From NCBI GenBank assembly GCA_949373155.1, contig CASICK010000009.1, positions 104,062-168,061 on the forward strand: DNA of 64,000 nucleotides. Direction: 5' to 3'. A program made the translations under genes and the position numbers. Origin of the DNA: an uncultured Synechococcus sp. (GTDB lineage: Bacteria; Cyanobacteriota; Cyanobacteriia; PCC-6307; Cyanobiaceae). A model generated the notes under the pieces. That model had not been told where the DNA came from, ran no database searches, and saw only the letters and a list, made by a program, of their open reading frames with translations. How positions within the stretch are numbered: position 1 is the stretch's first letter; the number at the start of each line of letters is the position of its first letter. Shown here one piece after another: positions 46,153 through 54,771 of this stretch.

Positions 46153-46278
46153 CTAGCTGAAGAATCCTTTGGATTGAAGCCACAGTCCAACGGCAAGCAA
46201 AGGGGCAACACCTGCAATGAAAAGCGTGATCTTGAGGCGCAGCGGTGAGACCTGGGGTTTGCGTTCTCGGATTGCCAT
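46153..46278 (-). CDS. Small single-span membrane protein
   Basis: 41 residues from ATG 46278 to TAG. A basic N-terminus (IRERKPQVSPLRLK) precedes one span (ITLFIAGVAPLLAVGLWL, about 17-34) and ends QSKGFFS. The positive-inside rule puts the N-terminus in the cytosol. It follows the cobalamin gene on the same strand by 55 bases and probably shares its transcript. No family assigned. Confidence 0.6.
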   Translation of the reverse strand: MAIRERKPQVSPLRLKITLFIAGVAPLLAVGLWLQSKGFFS

Positions 46279-46333
46279 CCTGCGAGCTTCAAAGTGCTTG
46301 ATTCTGCCCTTTTTCTGATCAATCGCGTCAGGC

Positions 46334-47599
46334 TCAGTTTCGTAGGGGAGCGCTTCCCTTGAGGATCAACACCGGATTCATCGGAGCAAGCCGGGTGCCA
46401 TCGGCCAGCGGTTGGCCGCGCCAGGCCTGCTGCTGACTCACCTTCACTGAGTAATCGGCGGCCTCGAGCACTGGCCTCAGCTCCGCTAAGGCTTCCAAGG
46501 TGGCAAGAGGAATCACCACTTCACCCTCGGGGGCCATGCACTGGATCACCTGCTCCAGCAGGGCCCTGCGTTTGCGGCCACCGCCACCAATCAGCACCCG
46601 GTCGGGGGCAGCTAAGGCAGCGGGAAGGTTGGGGAGTTCTGCCATGGCATCCCCCTCCAGCACAGCTGCTGGTTGAACCCCGAGGCGTGCGGCATTGGCG
46701 GCGATGAGCGAAGAACCGCCGCTGCGCTGTTCAATGCAAAGCAACTGCAACTGCGGCCGCAGCCGCAGCGCTTCCAGGCCCACGCTGCCGGTGCCGGCAC
46801 CCAGATCCCAGAGCACTCCGCGAGCAGGAAGGTTGAGCTCCGCGAGCAATTGGATCCGCACCTCCCGTTTGGTCATCAAGCCGGGGCGGTCGCTGTGTTG
46901 GAGAAACACACCATCCTCCAGGCCAAACAGAGGAAGTTGATCGGCGGGTGGAGCTGCTTGAGCTTCCGCGAGCAACACCACCAAATGCAGGGGGTGCAAA
47001 TCGCTAGGCGTGGCTTGGGATGGGGCCAGCCGTTGCACGCGCTCACTGCTGTGACCAAGCGATTCGCAGAGCCAGAGGGCATAGGCCGATTCCAGGCCGC
47101 TGCTGCGCAAGCTTTGGCGCACCTCGTCTACGCCACCGCGACTGGGATCGGTGAGCACGGCCAAGGCGCTGGGGCGTTGTTGCAAGCGCTGAGCGAGGGG
47201 TGCTGGGTCACGGCCATGCAAGCTGAGCCATTGCGCGTCCTGCCAGGGCCTGCCCAATCGGGCAAATGCCAGTTGCAAGGACGAGGGGCTTGGATGAAAG
47301 CGCAGACGTTCGCGTCCCAGGCGCTCGATCAAGATCCGGCCGATGCCGAACCACAACGGATCACCGCTGGCCAACACCACCGCGCGCTGATCGCTCCCGA
47401 GGGCCAGCAACTCCTCGCTTAGAGCGATTGGATCATCACTGGCGATACAGCGCAGGGCTGCTGGGCAGGCAGACCACTGCTGCACTGCAGGTAGCAATCG
47501 TTTTGGGGCTGCCAGCAGATGGGCCTGCCCCACCAAGAGCTGAGCTCCGGGTGGGAGCGAGCCGGGCGCACCGGCGTCGGTGCCGATCACATCGATCAT
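46334..47599 (-). CDS. cobL: Precorrin-6Y C5,15-methyltransferase (CbiE-CbiT fusion)
   Basis: 421 residues from ATG 47599 (IDVIGTDAG); nine more residues are possible from 47626. The N-terminal tetrapyrrole methyltransferase half (CbiE, about 1-200; LASGDPLWFGIGR, HPSPSSLQLAFARLG) methylates C5; the C-terminal CbiT half (about 225-421; MTKREVRIQLLAELN, LWDLGAGTGSVGLEALRL) methylates C15 and decarboxylates. Part of the aerobic or anaerobic corrin route; marine Synechococcus make pseudocobalamin. No other corrin genes are nearby. Confidence 0.94.
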   Translation of the reverse strand: MIDVIGTDAGAPGSLPPGAQLLVGQAHLLAAPKRLLPAVQQWSACPAALRCIASDDPIALSEELLALGSDQRAVVLASGDPLWFGIGRILIERLGRERLRFHPSPSSLQLAFARLGRPWQDAQWLSLHGRDPAPLAQRLQQRPSALAVLTDPSRGGVDEVRQSLRSSGLESAYALWLCESLGHSSERVQRLAPSQATPSDLHPLHLVVLLAEAQAAPPADQLPLFGLEDGVFLQHSDRPGLMTKREVRIQLLAELNLPARGVLWDLGAGTGSVGLEALRLRPQLQLLCIEQRSGGSSLIAANAARLGVQPAAVLEGDAMAELPNLPAALAAPDRVLIGGGGRKRRALLEQVIQCMAPEGEVVIPLATLEALAELRPVLEAADYSVKVSQQQAWRGQPLADGTRLAPMNPVLILKGSAPLRN

Positions 47600-47720
47600 C
47601 ACGCCATTGTGCTGCGTTCTCAACACGGGTTCGCTGATCCCAATCGGGCAAAATTTTGACTTCGTTTGTCTGCGCAGCGAATGACGTGCTTAGAAACGGC
47701 TCAACAGAAACTTTTGTCGA

Positions 47721-49298
47721 ATGGGTATGTCAGGCATTTCCAGCAAGCTGCGCAGGCACTCTTCTGCTTTGTTGCTTACATCTTTAGCGGTGGCAGCAGT
47801 TAGTGCATCGGATCGTGCCGTCAATGCACAACAGGCACAAGCGAGTAATCGCTATACCACTCCCATCCCTGAGGAGATTTTCACTCCAGACACCGTTAAG
47901 ACAAGTGCTGGAACGTTTCGGTTCTTCGATGGGATGCCTGATGCAGAAACAGTTCGAACAAGTTTCGAAAATCTAAAATTTATACGTGGCTATGAAACCT
48001 TCCTGACCTTGATGCCCGCAGCAAGTATCGAAATGCTGCGTCATGGTCATGCCGGGATTGGAGTTGATGATCACACCAAGGTGGCCTTGTTGTCTCCCTT
48101 GAATTCGAATCCTCTGTTTCTCACCGGTAATACCGATACTATTTATGGCTCAACATTTTTCAACCTTAAGGACACAGGTCCTCTGGTTATCGAGATCCCT
48201 GCTGGGCTTGGTCCAGGCACGATTAACGATGCCTTTTTTCGCTTTGTCGCTGATACGGGGGCTCCGGGCCCTGATAAGGGGAAAGGTGGTAAATATTTGA
48301 TCTTGGGTCCAGATGATGCTGAGCCAAACAATGTTGGTGATTATTTTGTTTTCCGCTCTCCAACATATTCAAACTGGTTGATTCTCAGGGCTTTCCTTGA
48401 TTCCAACGGCATGCCTGATAAGGCCATTGCTATCTATGAGAACGGATTACGTCTTTATCCCTATTCGCAGAAAGGCAATCCACCTCAGATGAGCTTTATT
48501 AAAGCTGGCGAACAGGTGTTTAATACGGTTCATGCCAATAATTTTGAGTTTTTCAATGAACTCAACACGGTGATCCAGCGTGAGCCCATTGCTTTCTTAG
48601 ATCCCGAGCTGAGGGGATTGGCATCGTCGATTGGTCTCGAAAAAGGTCAACCTTTTTCTCCTTCCCCAGAAGATAGGAAGCTCCTAGAGGAAGCGATTCA
48701 AGTGGGTGTTGCTTATGTGCGCTCTGATATGGGTAAGCCTCGAAATGAGGATGTTTACTTCTATCCAGGCAAGCAATGGTTCACGCCGTTTGCAGGTGGG
48801 AGTCATGAGTGGCTGATTGATGGTGGGAAAGGTGGCCTCAACCTCGATGCCCGTAATAATTTCTTTTGGGGCTACACCGTTAATACTCCGGCCATGGTGC
48901 TGAAAATGGTGGGTGTCGGATCCCAGTACGGAGTGGTAGCGACTGATTCCAATAGTGTCTATCTCGATGGAAGTAAGACTTACAAATTCACGATCGATAA
49001 AGATGTACCTGCGAAAGATTTTTGGTCGATGGTCGTTTATGACCCGCAGACTCGATCTGAACTGCAGACGGGTCAACTTTTACCTAGTAAAAATAGTGTC
49101 CGAAATAAAGATATAAACATGAATGCTGATGGCAGTATTGATCTGTATTTTGGTCCTAAAGCACCTGTAGGACAAGAAGCAAATTGGATTGAAACTGTTC
49201 CTGGCAAGGGTTGGTTCGCTGTCTTCCGTCTCTATGGTCCGCTGGAGCCTTGGTTCGATAAAACCTGGCAGCTTAATGACATTCAGCCTCTTGGTTGA
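47721..49298 (+). CDS. Exported DUF1254/DUF1214 protein, copy 1
   Basis: 525 residues. Signal peptide about 10-37 (SSALLLTSLAVAAVSA, cleavage before AQQAQ). DUF1254 part (about 60-200; FFDGMPDAETV, FLTGNTDTIYGSTFF, GKGGKYLILGP) and DUF1214 part (about 400-520; STYKF-like SKTYKFTIDKDVPAKDFWSM, VVYDPQTRSELQTGQ, DGSIDLYFGPKAP, GWFAVFRLYGPLEPWF). Family function is unknown; it is probably periplasmic. Followed 37 bases later by a paralogue. AT-richer than core genes. Confidence 0.9.
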   Translation: MGMSGISSKLRRHSSALLLTSLAVAAVSASDRAVNAQQAQASNRYTTPIPEEIFTPDTVKTSAGTFRFFDGMPDAETVRTSFENLKFIRGYETFLTLMPAASIEMLRHGHAGIGVDDHTKVALLSPLNSNPLFLTGNTDTIYGSTFFNLKDTGPLVIEIPAGLGPGTINDAFFRFVADTGAPGPDKGKGGKYLILGPDDAEPNNVGDYFVFRSPTYSNWLILRAFLDSNGMPDKAIAIYENGLRLYPYSQKGNPPQMSFIKAGEQVFNTVHANNFEFFNELNTVIQREPIAFLDPELRGLASSIGLEKGQPFSPSPEDRKLLEEAIQVGVAYVRSDMGKPRNEDVYFYPGKQWFTPFAGGSHEWLIDGGKGGLNLDARNNFFWGYTVNTPAMVLKMVGVGSQYGVVATDSNSVYLDGSKTYKFTIDKDVPAKDFWSMVVYDPQTRSELQTGQLLPSKNSVRNKDINMNADGSIDLYFGPKAPVGQEANWIETVPGKGWFAVFRLYGPLEPWFDKTWQLNDIQPLG

Positions 49299-49335
49299 GG
49301 TCTAAACCAATCAATCTCACAATTTATCCTCAACC

Positions 49336-50889
49336 ATGACTTTATTTACTCGCTTCCCTTCAGCTGTTCTTTCTGCTTTATTCTTGGCTTGTAGCGGTTC
49401 TGTGCTTCATGCCGCTGATATTGCGCCAAAGGGCTATAACACGCCTATTCCTGTCGACGTTTTGACGCCAGACACTGTTAAGACTCGGATCGGCACGTTT
49501 AAGTATTTCGATGGTTTCCCTGATGACGAGACGATGCGAAAGGCACGGCGTCAGGTGGATTTAGGCCGTGGAATTCAGACCTTCCTCAATTTCATGCCAG
49601 CCGCTTCGCTGGAGATGCTGTATGTGGGACATCTTGATGGCTATGGCCTGAAGCCAAATCGGGACATTGGCATTTTTGATGAGCTGATGAGTTCTAAGTC
49701 CCTGTGGCTTACAGGAAATACCGATACGGTCTACGCCTCAGCTTTCCTAGATCTCAGCGATGGTCCGGTCGTTGTGGAGGTTCCACCCGGTACAGGTCCA
49801 GGAACGGTGAATGATGCTTTCTTCCGATTTGTGGTGGATATGGGAGGCCCTGGACCTGACAAGGGTAAGGGCGGTAAGTATCTCATTCTTGGGCCTGGTC
49901 AACAGGCGCCTGCATCCACTGATGGGTTTTATATTGCACAGACCCCTAGCATCATCAACTGGTTGATTCTTCGAGGTTTTCTTGATGATCAAGGCCAGCC
50001 AGATACGGCACGGGATAGCTTCAGAAATGGCTTGAAGATCTACCCCTATGCGATGCGGGCCAATCCACAAGCCAACTCTTTCAAGGATCTCACCGACTGG
50101 ACGGTGAACACCATTCATGCCAATAATTTCAGGTTCTATGAAGAGCTGAATGAGGTGATTCAGCGTGAGCCTTCCGAGATGTTTTCTCCAGAGCTTCTTG
50201 GAATGGCGTCAGCGATTGGTATTCAAAAAGGCAAGCCGTTTGCTCCGGATGCTGAGCAAAGGGAACTGCTTACAGAATCAGTTGCGATTGGTAATGCCAC
50301 GGCTCGTTCGATCCTATTTTCACCTCAGGATCCCAAGGCTTATATCTACCCAGGTAAAGCTGGTTATTGGCAAACTGGATTTCCTGGAGGTAGTCACGAG
50401 TATCTCGTGAACAATGGAAATGGTGGGCGCGATATGGATGGCCGCACCTTGTTTTTCTATCTCGCCACGGTGAATACACCGGCGATGGCTCTTGAGCTAC
50501 CAGGGGTTGGGTCTCAATATGCTTTCTCTTCTAGGGATGCGAAAGGTGCTTATCTCGATGGAGCCAACACCTATAAACTCACAGTTCCTGCCAATGCTCC
50601 GGCGAATCGTTTCTGGTCATTTGTGGTTTACGACCCCCAAACCCGTTCGATGCTGCAAAGCAAGGAATCGCCTTATCCCAGTAAAAACAACAAGCGCAAT
50701 CAGGATATGGTGAGCAATGCTGATGGCAGCGTTGATCTGTACTTCGGACCTGAACCACCAGCGGGCCAGGAGGCCAATTGGGTGAAAACCATTCCTGGTA
50801 AGGGTTGGTTTGGGATCTTTCGTTTGTACGGGCCGGAGCAAGCTTGGTTCGACCGGACCTGGACGCTTGGCTCGATAGAAAGGCTCTAA
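49336..50889 (+). CDS. Exported DUF1254/DUF1214 protein, copy 2
   Basis: 517 residues. Signal peptide about 1-26 (AVLSALFLACSGSVLHA). It has the same domain order and many identical blocks as copy 1 (TPDTVKT, GKGGKYLILGP, VVYDPQTRS, DGSVDLYFGPEPPAGQEANW, GWFGIFRLYGPEQAWFDRTW), so the pair arose by tandem duplication, with clear divergence in the middle (residues about 210-330). Together with copy 1 it probably forms an operon ended by a long inverted repeat. Confidence 0.9.
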   Translation: MTLFTRFPSAVLSALFLACSGSVLHAADIAPKGYNTPIPVDVLTPDTVKTRIGTFKYFDGFPDDETMRKARRQVDLGRGIQTFLNFMPAASLEMLYVGHLDGYGLKPNRDIGIFDELMSSKSLWLTGNTDTVYASAFLDLSDGPVVVEVPPGTGPGTVNDAFFRFVVDMGGPGPDKGKGGKYLILGPGQQAPASTDGFYIAQTPSIINWLILRGFLDDQGQPDTARDSFRNGLKIYPYAMRANPQANSFKDLTDWTVNTIHANNFRFYEELNEVIQREPSEMFSPELLGMASAIGIQKGKPFAPDAEQRELLTESVAIGNATARSILFSPQDPKAYIYPGKAGYWQTGFPGGSHEYLVNNGNGGRDMDGRTLFFYLATVNTPAMALELPGVGSQYAFSSRDAKGAYLDGANTYKLTVPANAPANRFWSFVVYDPQTRSMLQSKESPYPSKNNKRNQDMVSNADGSVDLYFGPEPPAGQEANWVKTIPGKGWFGIFRLYGPEQAWFDRTWTLGSIERL

Positions 50890-50907
50890 ATCAATTTGAT
50901 CTGCATC

Positions 50908-50945
50908 ACAACATCAGGAGCTATGTTCATAGCTCCTGATGTTGT
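50908..50945. repeat. Perfect 18-bp inverted repeat with 2-base loop
   Basis: Positions 50908-50925 and 50928-50945 are exact inverted copies separated by TT. It lies 19 bases after the second DUF1254 stop. No T run follows, so it may be a bidirectional or RNA-stabilising hairpin rather than a classical terminator. The perfection over 36 bases is far beyond the other hairpins here. Confidence 0.8.
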
Positions 50946-51015
50946 TGCGAAGACTGGCGATAAAGAAGGCAAGGCAAAGTCCCCAGATGATGCCTTTCAC
51001 GATGATGGCGTTCAT
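50914..51015 (-). CDS. Candidate 33-aa single-span membrane protein
   Basis: ATG 51015 to TGA 50914. One span (IIVKGIIWGLCLAFFIASL, about 3-21), then a basic, Asn/Arg-rich tail (RNNIRSYEHSS). Its last 12 codons are formed by the inverted repeat, so either the hairpin is part of its mRNA end or the ORF is accidental. No family recognised. Confidence 0.35.
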   Translation of the reverse strand: MNAIIVKGIIWGLCLAFFIASLRNNIRSYEHSS

Positions 51016-51388
51016 ATCCTCAATCGGATGATCTTTTCTGAAGGCTGTTCTATTCCACGTAGATAGTCCTATAAATGGGCAAAAATTGAATAAACAGTCC
51101 GCTCTCGGCCTATCCCCAGGACCCAGCAAGATAGAGAGATGTATTGGCCATGCTTGGTGTGGTGATGAATTCGCTCAAGGGACCTGATGTACTTATAAAC
51201 CAAGTACGTTTGTCAAAACTACTGATGAATTACCGCAGCGACAGTGAAAACTTTTCTTCAGATCAGGAGATCATGACGAGGGGTGGAGAGGATTTATTGA
51301 GGTAGCAATTATCATTGGGCCCAGCACGGCGGTCAATTTGGCTTACCGCTTGGGTGCTTGAACGGCTATGGCCAACGAGCCGTTCTCA

Positions 51389-52561
51389 TCAGTCAAAGAA
51401 CCAGCGAAGGCCGAGGTTTACGCCGCTTTGATCCACGCTGTAGGCGTTGCCTCCACCTCCGGCATAATCAAGCCCGAAATACTTGTAAGAGAGGGAGATT
51501 TGGGCTGAATTTCCGATGGCATAGGCAATCCCTGCCTGCGCCGTTCCGCTCAGATCTTGCTCTCCGCTCAACCCGAATCCACCCGCATCTAGATAGGCAA
51601 ACGCCTGCCAGTCTTCGCTGATGGCATAGGTGCCGAAGGCACCGATCAGCGGTTGCACCCAGGTGTTGCCAAAGCTTTCGCTCGAGGCTCTCTCCAATTC
51701 GCGTGTGTTCTCACGGCTTACACGCCGACCCTCCACGGAAACTGTGGACTCATTGCGAGCTGACCAGCTGGTGTTGATGTTGGCATCAATCACGCGGGCG
51801 CCAAGTAGGCCAAGGAAACTGCTACTTCCTTTTTCCATCCGTGGTTTCTGAATCGCTCCTGCCCGGTAGCGGAATGCCAGATCAACGATGGTCTGATTTG
51901 CATCAACATCGAGATCAAGATCTCCTTTAACGCGAATCGTGCGCTGTCTTAGTGCGGAAGGAAGTCCTAGCTGATTGCGCAAGGGATTCGTTGTTTCCTT
52001 GAAGATGGATTTAGATCCGCTGCTGGATAGACTTCCGTGATAGACACCGGCCATAAAACCGAACCGGCCATATTCAATCTGCGCTTTAAAAGTGAGCGCT
52101 TCGTCGATGGTGTCGATCACATCGGAGAGGGGAAGTGCGGCGTCATTTTTATTGCCGTTGATGGTTGTTGAGCTGTAAGTCGTTGGTACCAAAAACGCAT
52201 AAAGATCTAGATAGACCCGCCAACTATCTTCCTCTTCTTGTTCCTGATTGCTTTCAGTGTCTTCATCACTCGCTTGACTGAGCAACAGGGGAGCCATTTC
52301 TTCAGCTTCACTTGTATCAACATCAACGCTGGCTGCTATCTCGGTCTCAATCTGAGTTTTACCATTATTAACGATCTCCCCTGCTTCTAATGGTTGCATC
52401 GATGCTTCCACGCACAACGTGCTCAGCGGTGCGATGAGAGCGAGGGGCAGAAAGCGTGTCACAAGTAGAATTGAGATTCGCTGAAACTTAGGCGGGGCTA
52501 TCTGTTCCTGCTGCTGATTCTGATCCCATTCGTGCTGTTTTTTGCGGGATGCTCTTGGCAT
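51389..52561 (-). CDS. Predicted outer-membrane beta-barrel protein
   Basis: 390 residues. A basic, Gln-rich N-terminus, then a hydrophobic signal segment (about 30-50, ISILLVTRFLPLALIAPL), an acidic region (about 80-110), and alternating beta-strand pattern from about 115 ending in LGLRWFFD (terminal aromatic typical for barrel insertion). Glycine/aromatic motifs such as FGFMAGVYHG and AFAYLDAGGFGLSG suggest strands. An unusual 28-residue cytosolic-like head precedes the signal. Divergent from the next barrel gene (45 bases between starts). Confidence 0.75.
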   Translation of the reverse strand: MPRASRKKQHEWDQNQQQEQIAPPKFQRISILLVTRFLPLALIAPLSTLCVEASMQPLEAGEIVNNGKTQIETEIAASVDVDTSEAEEMAPLLLSQASDEDTESNQEQEEEDSWRVYLDLYAFLVPTTYSSTTINGNKNDAALPLSDVIDTIDEALTFKAQIEYGRFGFMAGVYHGSLSSSGSKSIFKETTNPLRNQLGLPSALRQRTIRVKGDLDLDVDANQTIVDLAFRYRAGAIQKPRMEKGSSSFLGLLGARVIDANINTSWSARNESTVSVEGRRVSRENTRELERASSESFGNTWVQPLIGAFGTYAISEDWQAFAYLDAGGFGLSGEQDLSGTAQAGIAYAIGNSAQISLSYKYFGLDYAGGGGNAYSVDQSGVNLGLRWFFD

Positions 52562-52606
52562 ATGGGTTTGATGAAATAAAACTCATTTGGTTTTTAGATC
52601 AATTTG

Positions 52607-53614
52607 ATGACTTCGCGTTTCCGTGGACGTTTAGGCCTTGCGTGGCTGCTTGGATGTGTGGGCCTTTTGGCCCCCTCAGTTGCTGAGGCGCAAGAGAAGT
52701 CTGAGTTTTTGGTCGCTGATCCTGTTGATTTTGATTTCACACCTCTGGTTCATAGCGAGATTGCTCAAGCGTCTGCAGACGGACAGCCTTCTGGGACAGA
52801 TAATCAACCGGTCACTGTGACCCCAGGTGAAAACGTAGCTGCCGAGGAGGGTTCATTGGCCAAAGCGGCGCAAAATCCGATTGCTAGCTTGATCAGCGTT
52901 CCCATTCAATGGAACAGCACTCCAAATACGCAATGGGCGCCGAATCTTGCAGATCCTAAAGCGAAGCAGAATCGGACTCAAAATGTTGTCAATGTTCAGC
53001 CTGTTGTTCCCTTCAAGGTGAGTGATAGCCTGACATTAGTGACACGTACGGTTGTGCCATTTATCTCTCAGCCATGGGTTGGAGATACCTCGATTCAGGC
53101 GCTTGGAGATATCAATCCTTCGGTATTTTTCGTTCCAACCTTGAAAGGTAATTTCACTGTTGGTGTAGGGCCTACCATGGTCCTCCCAACGGCTACCGAC
53201 AGCAGGCTTAGTTCCGGGCAGTGGAGTGCTGGTCCAACAGGTGTTTTGGTTTATACCAAAGGAAAAGTTGTTGCCGGTGGCCTGATTAATAATGTTTGGT
53301 CATTTGCTGGTGATGGTAAGAGTGACGTTAATAAAATGCTCATACAGCCTTTCTTGAATTACAACCTTCCTAAGGGTTGGTACTTGACCAGTTCTCCAAT
53401 CATTACTGCAGATTGGAATATTCCGGATAACAAGGGTTGGACGGTTCCTGTTGGTGCCGGCTTTGGCAGGGTTTTTGTCGTTGGGACTCAGCCTATCAAT
53501 GCTTCTCTTAGTGCTTACTACAATGCTGTGAAACCTGAAGTTGCTGGAGAAACTCTTATGGGAGACTGGACATTACGAGCACAAGTTCAGTTCTTGTTCC
53601 CTACTGGTGGTTGA
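52607..53614 (+). CDS. Predicted outer-membrane transporter-like barrel (neuromedin U/phenol MetA type)
   Basis: 335 residues from ATG 52607 (a TTG precedes it). Signal peptide about 1-28 (LAWLLGCVGLLAPSVAEA). A disordered acidic region (about 30-90), then a barrel with strands ending ALGDINPSVFF, GNFTVGVGPTMVLPTA, GWYLTSSPIITADWNI, LRAQVQFLFPTGG. Similar proteins, often annotated neuromedin U, sit beside DUF1254/1214 genes in proteobacteria, which matches this location. Function is unknown. The 3' end overlaps the AraC gene by 28 bases. Confidence 0.8.
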   Translation: MTSRFRGRLGLAWLLGCVGLLAPSVAEAQEKSEFLVADPVDFDFTPLVHSEIAQASADGQPSGTDNQPVTVTPGENVAAEEGSLAKAAQNPIASLISVPIQWNSTPNTQWAPNLADPKAKQNRTQNVVNVQPVVPFKVSDSLTLVTRTVVPFISQPWVGDTSIQALGDINPSVFFVPTLKGNFTVGVGPTMVLPTATDSRLSSGQWSAGPTGVLVYTKGKVVAGGLINNVWSFAGDGKSDVNKMLIQPFLNYNLPKGWYLTSSPIITADWNIPDNKGWTVPVGAGFGRVFVVGTQPINASLSAYYNAVKPEVAGETLMGDWTLRAQVQFLFPTGG

Positions 53615-54627
53615 TAATTTGCCTTCATAAGGGTTTGCCTTGGTGTTTCGCCGTACTGATTTCGATAGGTTGCAGAAAAATGTCCGCGACTTATGAAACC
53701 AAAGTGTGATGCGACATCACTAACTTTTTTTAGCTCAAGGGATTCTCTGATTTCATTTGATCTCAGAGTCTTATTGACTTGCTCTAAGCGGATTAACTTC
53801 AGTAGTTCCATGGGGCCAATGGCAAAGTTTTCTTTGCATCCTTGAATAATTGTACGGCGTGAGCTGAAAAAAGCTTTGACTAGACCATCAAGTTGTATCG
53901 GACTGGTGCTATTTTTGAATCCCCAGCGAACGAGTTCCTGAACGAGTTCTTGTCGAGGTGAGAGATTGAACTTCTCAAAATTTATTTTGCTCTCTTGTGT
54001 TAGAGCCCCTAAGATTAGAGTGTAAAGATGTGCGGTATGAAGGGATCGTTGCTGAGTATTTGCTAACGGATGGCTTAGATGCCATGAAAGCTTACTATTT
54101 GTCGTCTTATGTAATTGTGGGTTTAGTTTTAATGAATTGCTGTTATGAATAGTTTCAAGTAAGTCTTGGTGTCCACTGCGCTCAAGGAAGGTTTTGAATC
54201 TTCTTGCCGATGTAAATGTGAAGAGAGTTTTCGAGCCTGCTGATAATTGAAAATGACTTTCTTTGAGATCTGGTTTGAATCCATTGATTGAATAGGGATC
54301 GATCGTGTTGGAATGAAGTCGATGATCTTCGTTTGGTCCGGTACTCACTAAGCAAAATGAGATGCAATCGTCTCCTCTTTCTCCATTAAGTAATAGCAGC
54401 TGGCTGGTTTCAATGCTGAATATGCTGAGTCCACTGAGATGTACAACTGAAAAGTGTCCTTCAAGTGGACCACGAGTTAACTGAAGAACATCAAAGTCTT
54501 TGCCAAGCCGTTGCATTGCTGCAGCTAACTCGCTTGCGCTATGAAAATCCGTGCCCCAGTTCATGCATGGAGCATTGAGGGTTGTTGGGGTGGCAAAAGC
54601 CCTTTTTGGCGTGGTATCGAACTGCAC
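53587..54627 (-). CDS. AraC-family transcriptional regulator
   Basis: 346 residues. The N-terminal about 230 residues are an unassigned sensing domain (LHSNTIDPYSINGF, SHFQLSAGSKTLFTF). The C-terminal AraC domain (about 250-346) has LDGLVKAFFSSRRTIIQGC (first helix-turn-helix), IRLEQVNKTLR, VSDVASHFGFISRGHFSATYRNQYGETP (second, split here as two blocks). It resembles OxyR-independent arginine- or ornithine-type regulators in length only. Its position beside the barrel/DUF1254 genes suggests it controls them. It is AT-rich. Confidence 0.88.
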   Translation of the reverse strand: MQFDTTPKRAFATPTTLNAPCMNWGTDFHSASELAAAMQRLGKDFDVLQLTRGPLEGHFSVVHLSGLSIFSIETSQLLLLNGERGDDCISFCLVSTGPNEDHRLHSNTIDPYSINGFKPDLKESHFQLSAGSKTLFTFTSARRFKTFLERSGHQDLLETIHNSNSLKLNPQLHKTTNSKLSWHLSHPLANTQQRSLHTAHLYTLILGALTQESKINFEKFNLSPRQELVQELVRWGFKNSTSPIQLDGLVKAFFSSRRTIIQGCKENFAIGPMELLKLIRLEQVNKTLRSNEIRESLELKKVSDVASHFGFISRGHFSATYRNQYGETPRQTLMKANYQPPVGNKN

Positions 54628-54771
54628 TACGTCAGATCAGTCGGTTCAGTTTTTGAAAATTAAGCATAAGGTGATTTTGCGAGCAATCCCTTCGCTGAGA
54701 ACGTTTTCGTAGCGTCAAAGCTCAGCTACGCGAGATCATTCTCTCCCTGTCAACTTTTGTTTTAAGCAGTG

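Larger units (their letters stand above)
50890..51388 (-). other. 500-base stretch with long inverted repeat and small ORF
   Basis: Holds the 18-bp inverted repeat (50908-50945) and a small reverse ORF (50914-51015), both listed. The remainder (51016-51388) shows no product. A downstream reverse-strand gene ends at 51389. Confidence 0.5.

Noticed and set aside
46673..47422. 249-codon forward frame over cobL
   Set aside because: Ala/Gln/Arg-rich shadow of cobL, which has all expected motifs.
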